From Actinomadura oligospora ATCC 43269 (GTDB lineage Bacteria; Actinomycetota; Actinomycetes; Streptosporangiales; Streptosporangiaceae), in assembly GCF_000518265.1 (NCBI RefSeq), contig NZ_JADG01000010.1:186001-250000 (forward strand): 64,000 bases of DNA. Direction: 5' to 3'. How positions within the stretch are numbered: position 1 is the stretch's first letter; each line of letters starts with the position of its first letter. Under the pieces are notes generated by a model that saw only the letters and a program-made list of their open reading frames with translations, searched no databases and was not told the DNA's origin. The translations under genes and the position numbers were made by a program. Shown piece after piece: positions 49,999 to 59,115 of this stretch.

Positions 49999-50835
49999 TC
50001 AGTCCCCCGGAACGGGAGGACGTTCGGCCTCGGCGGCCTTCGCGGCGGCGGCCAGAGCGGCTTTCCCGGCCGGCTTGGGAGTGGCCTTCCCAGCGGCCCG
50101 CGCCGCGGCCATGGCCGCGCCGACGATCCCGGCCGTGTTCTGCAGACCGGCGGGCACGATCGGCGCCCGGACGCCCTCGATCAGCGGCAGGAACCTGTCC
50201 GCCTTCCGGCTCACGCCCCCGCCGAGGATGATCAGCGACGGGCTGATGAGGCCCTCCAGCCGCGTCAGGTACTCGCTCAGCCGTCCGGCCCATTGCTCCC
50301 AGCTGAGGTCCTTGTCCTTGCGCACGCGCGCCGCCGCGCGATGCTCGGCGTCCTTGCCGCGGATCTCGATGTGCCCGAACTCGGTGTTCGGCACCAGGGC
50401 GCCGTCGACGAACAGCGCGCTGCCGATGCCGGTGCCGAGCGTCAGCAGGACGACCGTCCCGGCCCGCCCGCGGCCCGCTCCGTGCGTCATCTCCGCGACC
50501 CCGGCCGCGTCCGCGTCGTTGAGGAGGGTGACCGGCCGCCCGGTGACCCGGGTGAGCAGGCCCGCCGCGTCCAGCCCGATCCAGCCCGGGTCCACGTTCG
50601 CGGCGGTCATGGTGGTGCCGTCGATCACCACGCCCGGGTAGGTCACCCCGATCGGGCCGTCCCCGCCGAAGTGCTCGACGACCTGCGCGACCGCCCCCGC
50701 GACAGCCTCCGGGGCGGACGGCTCGGGCGTCGGCACCCGCAGCCGCTCGGCCGTCAGCTCGCCCGTGGCAAGGTCGACCGGCGCGCCCTTGATGCCCGAC
50801 CCACCCACGTCGACGCCCAGCATCTCCATGCCCAC
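49999..50835 (-). CDS. ppgK: Polyphosphate glucokinase
   Basis: This 278-residue ROK-family kinase phosphorylates glucose with polyphosphate or ATP. It shows LGVDVGGSGIKGAPVDL at the start, LNDADAAG with the catalytic aspartate, LLTLGTGIGSALFVDG, NTEFGHIEI and LILGGGVSRKADRFLPLI. The tail (GKATPKPAGKAALAAAAKAAEA) is low-complexity Ala/Lys. The GTG at 50835 is the longest start; ATGs at 50829 and 50823 are also possible. In the convergent context of a sugar operon it would feed glucose into glycolysis. Confidence 0.92.
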   Translation of the reverse strand: MGMEMLGVDVGGSGIKGAPVDLATGELTAERLRVPTPEPSAPEAVAGAVAQVVEHFGGDGPIGVTYPGVVIDGTTMTAANVDPGWIGLDAAGLLTRVTGRPVTLLNDADAAGVAEMTHGAGRGRAGTVVLLTLGTGIGSALFVDGALVPNTEFGHIEIRGKDAEHRAAARVRKDKDLSWEQWAGRLSEYLTRLEGLISPSLIILGGGVSRKADRFLPLIEGVRAPIVPAGLQNTAGIVGAAMAAARAAGKATPKPAGKAALAAAAKAAEAERPPVPGD

Positions 50836-50923
50836 TGCCTACCCCCGCTCGTCCCGGTCCAGGCTAAAGATCATTCCAAGACGGGCCTTACGGGAACACG
50901 GGACCTTCGCCACACTGGGGGGC

Positions 50924-52423
50924 GTGTACGACTTCGACATGCTCGTGCTCGGGTCCGGCCCCGGCGGGCAGCGCGCCGCCATCGCCGCGGCCAAGCTGGG
51001 CCGCCGGGTGGCGGTCGTGGACCGCCGCGACATGATCGGCGGAGTCTGCATCAACACCGGGACGATCCCGTCCAAGACGCTGCGCGAGGCGGTGCTGTAC
51101 CTCACCGGGCTGAGCCAGCGGGAGCTGTACGGGCAGAGCTACCGGGTCAAGGAGGACATCACCGTCGCCGACCTCGGGATGCGCACCCGGCACGTCGTCG
51201 GACGCGAGGTCGACGTGGTGCGCAGCCAGCTCGCCCGCAACCACGTGACCGTCCTGCCCGGCACCGGGCGGTTCCTCGACCCGCACACGGTCGGGGTGAC
51301 CTCGGGCGCGACGCCCGAGGCGGCGGGCCGGGAGACCAAGGTGAGCGCGGAGCGGATCGTGATCGCGACGGGCACCCGTCCGGCGCGTCCGGACTCGGTG
51401 GCCTTCGACGACCGGACGGTGATCGACTCCGACGGGATCATCCATCTGGAGCACATCCCACGGTCCATGGTGGTCGTCGGCGCGGGCGTGATCGGGATCG
51501 AGTACGCCTCGATGTTCGCCGCGCTCGGCACCAAGGTCACCGTGGTCGAGCGGCGCGAGCGGATGCTCGACTTCTGCGACCTGGAGATCGTCGAGGCGCT
51601 GAAGTACCACCTGCGCGACCTCGCGGTCACCTTCCGGTTCCGGGAGACCGTCGCGTCCGTCGAGCGGCGCGGCCGGGGCGCGATCACCGTCCTGGAGAGC
51701 GGCAAGCGCATACCGGCCGACACGGTGATGTACTCGGCGGGCCGGACCGGGGAGACCGACCGGCTGAACCTCGCCGCCGCCGGGCTGGGCGCGGACCGGC
51801 GCGGGCGGATCGCCGTGGACGGCGACTACGCCACCGAGGTCCCGCACATCTACGCGGTCGGCGACGTGATCGGGTTCCCGTCCCTGGCGGCGACGTCGAT
51901 GGAGCAGGGACGGCTCGCCGCGCACCACGCGTGCGGCGAGCCGGTCGCCCGGATGGCCGAGCACCAGCCGATCGGGATCTACACCATCCCCGAGATCAGC
52001 TTCGTCGGGCGCACCGAGGACGAGCTGACCGAGGCGAAGATCCCGTTCGAGGTCGGGGTGTCGCGGTACCGGGAGCTGGCCCGCGGCCAGATCATCGGGG
52101 ACTCCTACGGGATGCTGAAGCTGCTGGTCTCGCCGGAGGACCGGTCGCTGCTCGGCGTGCACGTGTTCGGCACCGGGGCCACCGAGCTGGTGCACATCGG
52201 GCAGACCGTGATGGGCTGCGGCGGCACCGTGGACTACCTGGTCAACGCGGTGTTCAACTACCCGACCCTCGCCGAGTCGTACAAGGTCGCCGCGCTCGAC
52301 GCGATGAACAAGATGCGGCACGTGGCGCGGCTCACGGAGCTCACCGGGGAGTCGCCCGGCGGGATGACCGCCGAGCCGGGCGCGGCGCCGGTCGCAGAGG
52401 CGGACGCCGGGCCGACCGGTTGA
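50924..52423 (+). CDS. sthA: Soluble pyridine nucleotide transhydrogenase SthA
   Basis: This 499-residue FAD flavoprotein balances NADH and NADPH. The motifs are MLVLGSGPGGQRAA (FAD, residues 7-20), the partial redox site GGVCINTGTIPSKT, VVVGAGVIGIEYAS (second Rossmann motif) and YAVGDVIGFPSLA. Where dihydrolipoamide dehydrogenases have a CxxxxC disulfide, this site has only one cysteine followed by Thr, the mark of SthA. The GTG at 50924 has GGGGGG before it. It is divergent from ppgK. Confidence 0.94.
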   Translation: MYDFDMLVLGSGPGGQRAAIAAAKLGRRVAVVDRRDMIGGVCINTGTIPSKTLREAVLYLTGLSQRELYGQSYRVKEDITVADLGMRTRHVVGREVDVVRSQLARNHVTVLPGTGRFLDPHTVGVTSGATPEAAGRETKVSAERIVIATGTRPARPDSVAFDDRTVIDSDGIIHLEHIPRSMVVVGAGVIGIEYASMFAALGTKVTVVERRERMLDFCDLEIVEALKYHLRDLAVTFRFRETVASVERRGRGAITVLESGKRIPADTVMYSAGRTGETDRLNLAAAGLGADRRGRIAVDGDYATEVPHIYAVGDVIGFPSLAATSMEQGRLAAHHACGEPVARMAEHQPIGIYTIPEISFVGRTEDELTEAKIPFEVGVSRYRELARGQIIGDSYGMLKLLVSPEDRSLLGVHVFGTGATELVHIGQTVMGCGGTVDYLVNAVFNYPTLAESYKVAALDAMNKMRHVARLTELTGESPGGMTAEPGAAPVAEADAGPTG

Positions 52424-52567
52424 CCGGTCGGCGGGCCGGGCGCGTGTGGGCCGGAGGGGGCGGGGAACCGGGGGAGTGAAGTCCCGCCGCGTCGTGCGGG
52501 CGACGTTCCTGTGCGGCGCTGTGGGGACGGCGGGCGAGGTCCGGAGGGCCGGGCCGTCCCGGGCCGG

Positions 52568-52993
52568 TCAGGACGACCAGAGCAGCGTGGCGAGCTCCGC
52601 GTCGATGTCGATGAAGCGCGGCTCCTGCCCGGCGGGCACCACCTGGTAGGTGCGGTGCAGGAAGTCGGCCAGCGGGCTGAGCGGGGCCTCGAAGAGCGCG
52701 TCGCCGAACGGCGAGCTGAGCGCGATGTCGAGGGTCTCGTCGTCGTCGGCCGAGGGCCAGACCGCCACGTCGCCGTCCCCGACGCGGCGCACGATGCCGA
52801 CCGTGAGGAGCTCGCGCGCGAAGATCCACTCGACCGGCTCGTCGTCGCCGACGTAGAAGGCCATCCGGATCGCGTAGGGGTCGTCGGCCGCGTAGGACAG
52901 GCCGGCGAGCAGGGGGACGGTGGTGCGGTCGGGGACGACGAGGCGGAGGCCCAGCTCGGCCGAGACGGTGGTGCTGCTGCTGTTCATGGCCAT
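52568..52993 (-). CDS. SsgA-family sporulation/cell division regulator
   Basis: This SsgA-like protein of 141 residues (139 from the second ATG) is of the type that controls septum-site selection in sporulating actinomycetes. The family core is AELGLRLVVPD, DPYAIRMAFYVGDDEPVEWIFARELL, GDVAVWPSADDD and LDIALSSPFGDALFEAPLSPLADFL. The C-terminal DAELATLLWSS resembles SsgB. I do not assign a specific Ssg number. A GGAG site precedes the start. Confidence 0.9.
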   Translation of the reverse strand: MAMNSSSTTVSAELGLRLVVPDRTTVPLLAGLSYAADDPYAIRMAFYVGDDEPVEWIFARELLTVGIVRRVGDGDVAVWPSADDDETLDIALSSPFGDALFEAPLSPLADFLHRTYQVVPAGQEPRFIDIDAELATLLWSS

Positions 52994-53324
52994 TCCTTCG
53001 GACGTCGGTCCCGCGGTGCGCGCGGGCGTTGGGTGGGAACTTCACTCCTCTCACGGATGTCCCCGCGATCTATGACGCGTAACTGGGCCGAGTTGTGGGA
53101 ACATTCCGCCGCCGGTGGATCGTGTGACCAATATCACGTCCGAACATTCAAGGGCTGACCTGGGCAATCGGATCATTTCGGCGCTCCGGGTCGTTGTGTT
53201 CTTGAGACGGACCCGACTCAGGCCCGCTAAGGCCGCCAGGGCCCGTCCCGGACCGAAAAAAAGCGGGCATGATGGGCATCATGACCATCGCCCCCTGACC
53301 TTGGGTAAAAGCGTGGCTATTGAC
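52994..53324. promoter_or_regulatory. 330-bp divergent regulatory region with a CRP-like dyad
   Basis: Between the SsgA-family gene and the PGPGW gene this region is less GC-rich. It holds TGTGA-CCAATA-TCACG at 53123-53138, which differs from the actinobacterial CRP consensus TGTGA-N6-TCACA at one base. No gene is recognisable. Confidence 0.5.
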
Positions 53325-53642
53325 ATGGAAAAGGATCGACCGAGGCGCCGGATGGAGCGATTCCAGGCTCGCGTCCGCCGCAACCGGGCGACCCACCTCG
53401 CCTGGCGCGGGGGCGTGCTGGTCGTCGGCACCGCCGTGCTCGCCGTCGGCGTGGTCATGATGGTCACGCCGGGGCCGGGCATCCTCGGCATCGTGCTCGG
53501 CCTGGCGATCCTCGCCACCGAGTTCGTCTGGGCGCAGAGCGCCCTGCACCGCGCCCGCGTCGCCGCCGACAAGGCCAAGGAGAAGGCGTTGGCGAAGGCG
53601 CGCGGCAAGCGCTCCCGCCGCGCCGCCGCCGAAGAGGACTGA
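53325..53642 (+). CDS. TIGR02611-family (PGPGW-type) membrane protein
   Basis: This protein of about 105 residues starts at the ATG at 53325. It has a basic N-terminus (ERFQARVRRNRATHLAWRGG), two hydrophobic helices separated by MMVTPGPGILG, and an amphipathic basic tail (ADKAKEKALAKARGKRS). The PGPG turn and ILATEFVWA are the signature of the TIGR02611 family, whose function is unknown. A GTG at 53313 is an alternative start. Confidence 0.83.
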   Translation: MEKDRPRRRMERFQARVRRNRATHLAWRGGVLVVGTAVLAVGVVMMVTPGPGILGIVLGLAILATEFVWAQSALHRARVAADKAKEKALAKARGKRSRRAAAEED

Positions 53643-53687
53643 CCGGAGGCCCCGGCCGGGAGCGGGGGCTGAGCGGCTGTTTACCCA

Positions 53688-53706
53688 ACCAGGTGCCCGA
53701 CCTGGT
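53688..53706 (+). promoter_or_regulatory. Palindrome upstream of clpC-like gene
   Basis: ACCAGGT-GCCCG-ACCTGGT is a perfect 7-bp-arm dyad 57 bp before the GTG of the ClpC-like gene. It is unlike the HspR box or the ClgR site and might be an operator or a small attenuator. Confidence 0.4.
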
Positions 53707-53762
53707 GTTATGGCCCGTCCTCGGCGGAAACGACGCCCTTGTCGTCGTTCTTGGGGGGCTCC

Positions 53763-56345
<2,583 letters not shown>

Positions 56346-56365
56346 CCGGACGTCGGGAGGACCCG

Positions 56366-57043
56366 GTGGGGAACGACAACTTCAACGACCGCCTGAACTG
56401 GCTGCGCGCGGGGGTGCTCGGCGCGAACGACGGCATCGTCTCGACGGCCGGGATCGTCGTCGGCGTCGCGGGCGCGACGGCCCACGAGTCCACGCTGCTG
56501 CTCGCGGGACTGTCCGGCCTGCTCGCCGGGTCGCTGTCGATGGCGGCGGGGGAGTACGTGTCGGTGAGCACCCAGCGCGACACCGAGCGGGCCTTCCTGG
56601 CGACCGAGCGGCGCGAGCTCGAGGACGAGCCGGAGGCCGAGCTCGACGAGCTCACCGAGGCGTACGTGGACAAGGGCCTGTCACGGAAGGTGGCCCGGCA
56701 GGTCGCGATCGAGCTGACCGCCCGCGATCCGCTCGCCGCGCACGCCGCGATGGAGGCGGGCGTCGACCCCTACGGGCTCGCCAAACCGTGGGAGGCGGCG
56801 CTGGCGAGCTTCGTCGCGTTCACCGTCGGCGCGCTGCTGCCGCTGCTCGCGATCGTCCTGCCGCCGCCGTCCGTGCGCGTGTGGATCACCGTCGTCTCGG
56901 TCGTGATCGGGCTCGTGATCTGCGGCTGGACGAGCGCGCGCCTCGGGGACGCGCCGCCGGGACGGGCCGTGCTGCGCAACGTCCTCGGCGGGTTGATCGC
57001 GATGGCGATCACCTACGCCGCGGGCAGCCTGATCGGCGCCTGA
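56366..57043 (+). CDS. VIT1/CCC1-family transporter
   Basis: This 225-residue protein with five membrane helices and a central acidic linker belongs to the vacuolar iron transporter family, which exports or stores Fe2+/Mn2+. The N-terminal LRAGVLGANDGIVSTAGIVVGVAGA and SMAAGEYVSVSTQRDTE segments are diagnostic, and the last helices are PLLAIVLPPPSVRVW and VICGWTSARLG. The GTG has GGGAGG 8 bp upstream. It follows the ClpC-like gene by 20 bp and is probably co-transcribed. Confidence 0.9.
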   Translation: MGNDNFNDRLNWLRAGVLGANDGIVSTAGIVVGVAGATAHESTLLLAGLSGLLAGSLSMAAGEYVSVSTQRDTERAFLATERRELEDEPEAELDELTEAYVDKGLSRKVARQVAIELTARDPLAAHAAMEAGVDPYGLAKPWEAALASFVAFTVGALLPLLAIVLPPPSVRVWITVVSVVIGLVICGWTSARLGDAPPGRAVLRNVLGGLIAMAITYAAGSLIGA

Positions 57044-57156
57044 CCGGCGCCCGACCGGGCTTGGAGCGCGGCCCCGATCTTCGTGTCCGTGAGATTTTGC
57101 CCATCCTGGGCGCGGCGCTGGTGTTGCGCGCAGCCGGACGCGGACAGGTCTCCGGC

Positions 57157-57726
57157 ATGATCGGTCAACTCAGCCGCCATTGGTGGGCACTGCTCATCCG
57201 GGGCGTCTTCGCGATCCTGTTCGGCGTCCTGGCGTTGTTCTGGCCCGGCATCACGGTCTGGGCGCTCACCGTCCTGTTCGGCGCGTACGCCCTGGTGGAC
57301 GGCGTGATCGCGCTGGCCGGGGCGTTCAGCGGCGTGGAGGGCGAGTCGCGCGGCTGGCTCGCGGTCGCCGGGGTCTGCGGCATCCTGCTCGGCCTCATGG
57401 CCTTCATCTGGCCCGCCGCCACCGCGCTGGTGCTGCTCCTGCTGATCGCGTTCTGGGCGGTGATCGTCGGCGTCCTGGAGATCGTCGGCGCGATCCGGCT
57501 CCGCGCGGAGCTGGACGACGTGTGGCTGCTCGCCCTGGCCGGTGTGGTGTCGGTGCTGTTCGGCCTGGCGCTGTTCATCTGGCCCGCGTCGAGCGCGGTC
57601 GCCCTGGCCTGGCTGATCGGGCTGTTCGCGATCGTGATGGGCGCGGTGATGATCGGCGCGGCGTTCCGGCTGCGCAAGCTCGGCGAGCAGATGAACGCGC
57701 ACCGCGTCGGCGGCCAGCTCAGCTGA
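57157..57726 (+). CDS. HdeD-like acid-resistance membrane protein
   Basis: This 189-residue protein has six helices arranged as three two-helix repeats, each starting RGVFAILFGVLALFWPG, GVCGILLGLMAFIWPAA and GVVSVLFGLALFIWPAS. Such FG(V/L)..F.WP repeats are the mark of HdeD. The ATG at 57157 follows a short gap after the VIT1-like gene. Its stop codon begins a perfect 15-bp tandem duplication. Confidence 0.9.
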   Translation: MIGQLSRHWWALLIRGVFAILFGVLALFWPGITVWALTVLFGAYALVDGVIALAGAFSGVEGESRGWLAVAGVCGILLGLMAFIWPAATALVLLLLIAFWAVIVGVLEIVGAIRLRAELDDVWLLALAGVVSVLFGLALFIWPASSAVALAWLIGLFAIVMGAVMIGAAFRLRKLGEQMNAHRVGGQLS

Positions 57727-57753
57727 CACTCGCGCGCGTGACACTCGCGCGCG
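57724..57753 (+). repeat. 15-bp tandem duplication at the HdeD stop codon
   Basis: TGACACTCGCGCGCG occurs twice without change, and the first TGA is the HdeD stop codon. Confidence 0.95.
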
Positions 57754-57810
57754 CGTGCGGGTGAACCCGGGTCCGGCGCGCGGACCCGGGCTCGTCGCCT
57801 GCGCCCCACC

Positions 57811-57848
57811 CGCGGGAGTGTCGGCTCCGTCCGCGGGAGCGTCAGCTC
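57811..57848 (-). repeat. Imperfect 21-bp duplication at the paralogue 1 stop codon
   Basis: On the minus strand the 21 bases spanning the stop of the first paralogue are repeated with about four changes immediately downstream (left on the map); a 17-bp core is easiest to see on the plus strand as CGCGGGAGTGTCGGCTC and CGCGGGAGCGTCAGCTC. Confidence 0.7.
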
Positions 57849-58366
57849 AGCGTGTCGCAGAGATTCTCGACCGTGGCGCCCGCGGGATGGATGATCTTGT
57901 TCCCGTCCGCCGTGCGCTCCACGCTGAAGCGGCCGTGCACGACGTATTCGCCTGCCGGATACCCGACGTTGCCCTGCTTGATCCCGAGGGTGATTCCGCC
58001 GTCGATCCGCATGCGCAGCGTGCCGTCCTTGAGGTAGTGGAACCACCCGTATCCCGGTACGTCCCGCTCCACCGAGTGGCCGTTGCCGGTGAAGCGGACG
58101 ACCAGATCCCCCCGGAACTCCTGCCACTGGATCGTGCCGTCCGGGTAGGTGGAGAGGGTCCGCACCTCCTCCTCGTCCTTGACGATGTCGCCGCTCACGG
58201 GGAACGCGCACACCCCGACGTCGACGAACGGCTGGGCGCGGTACGGCTGCCAGTCCCCGCGTTCGTCGGCCGACGCCGGCGATCCCGCCCAGACGAGGCC
58301 CGCACCGCAGGCGAGGGTCGTCGCGGCCAGCGCCGCGCGCCGTCCGGCACTCCGTGAATCGAACAA
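57842..58366 (-). CDS. Secreted protein, tandem paralogue 1
   Basis: This 174-residue precursor has a Sec signal (SAGRRAALAATTLACGAGLVW, cleavage near ASADERG) and a beta-rich mature domain of about 140 residues: PFVDVGVCAFPVSGDI, RFTGNGHSVERDVPGYGWFHYL and GNVGYPAGEYVVHGRF, with cysteines in VGVCAF and near the end (ENLCDTLS) that may pair. I do not recognise the family. It starts at a TTG at 58366 with GGAGG 7 bp upstream. It shares about 134 of 174 residues with the neighbouring paralogue, and even the TTG start and leader are shared. Confidence 0.87.
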   Translation of the reverse strand: MFDSRSAGRRAALAATTLACGAGLVWAGSPASADERGDWQPYRAQPFVDVGVCAFPVSGDIVKDEEEVRTLSTYPDGTIQWQEFRGDLVVRFTGNGHSVERDVPGYGWFHYLKDGTLRMRIDGGITLGIKQGNVGYPAGEYVVHGRFSVERTADGNKIIHPAGATVENLCDTLS

Positions 58367-58489
58367 GAGGCACCTCCAGTTCGCTGAGTCTGCCGAACCA
58401 GCTTCGCACCCCCGGTACGGAAGGGGAACGGCGCGCGCCACGACGTTCAGGACATGCCGGTGTCAGGCGGACGTGTCGGCGCCCGGCCG

Positions 58490-58523
58490 CGTGTCGGTGT
58501 CAGGACCGTGTCGGTGTCAGGAC
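58490..58523 (-). repeat. 17-bp tandem duplication at the paralogue 2 stop codon
   Basis: GTCCTGACACCGACACG occurs twice without change on the minus strand; the first TGA is the stop codon of paralogue 2. Confidence 0.95.
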
Positions 58524-59041
58524 AGGGTGTCGCAGAGGTTCTCGACCGTGGCGTGGGCCGGGTGGACGATCCGGTTGCCGTCCGCCTTGACCTCCGCGCT
58601 GAAGCGGCCGTGCAGGATGTAGTCGCCCGCCGGGTAGCCGACGTTGCCTTGCTTGATCCTGAAGCTGAACCCGCCGTCGAGTCGGGCGCGCAGCCCGCCG
58701 TCCTTGAGGTGGTGGAACCAGGCGTACCCCGACACGTCCCGCACTACCGAGTGGCCGTTGCCGGAGAAGAGCAGGACGAGCGGCCCCCGGAACTCCTCCC
58801 ACTCGACCTTGCCGTCCGGATAGGTGGAGAGCGTCCGCACCTCCTCCTCGTCCCTGAGGATGTCGACGCGCACCGTGAACGCGCACACCCCGACGTCGAC
58901 GAACGGCTTGGCCCGGTACGGTCGCCAGTCCCCGCGGCCGTCGGCCGACGCGGACGGCCCGGCTCCCACCACGCCCGCGCCGCACGCCAGGGCCGTCGCG
59001 GCGAGGGCCGCCCGCCGCCCGGCACTTCGTGAATCGAACAA
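58517..59041 (-). CDS. Secreted protein, tandem paralogue 2
   Basis: This 174-residue precursor lines up without gaps with paralogue 1, about 40 residues differing by eye. The signal is RRAALAATALACGAGVV, the mature part keeps both cysteines (VGVCAFTV and ENLCDTLS), and the central GNGHSV, YLKDG/HLKDG and KQGNVGYPAG blocks are the most conserved. It starts at a TTG at 59041 with GGAGG 6 bp upstream. It is divergent from the AfsR-type regulator with a 74-bp spacer, so the regulator may control it. Confidence 0.87.
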   Translation of the reverse strand: MFDSRSAGRRAALAATALACGAGVVGAGPSASADGRGDWRPYRAKPFVDVGVCAFTVRVDILRDEEEVRTLSTYPDGKVEWEEFRGPLVLLFSGNGHSVVRDVSGYAWFHHLKDGGLRARLDGGFSFRIKQGNVGYPAGDYILHGRFSAEVKADGNRIVHPAHATVENLCDTLS

Positions 59042-59102
59042 TTGGCACCTCCGGTTCGCTGGGTCTGCCGGACCAGCCTCCCGATCTCCGGTACAGGACG
59101 GG

Positions 59103-59108
59103 TATAAC
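59103..59108 (+). promoter_or_regulatory. TATAAC -10 box before the AfsR-type gene
   Basis: TATAAC ends 7 bases before the GTG of the AfsR-type gene, so the message is probably leaderless. A -35 is not clear. Confidence 0.45.
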
Positions 59109-59115
59109 GCGTGCT

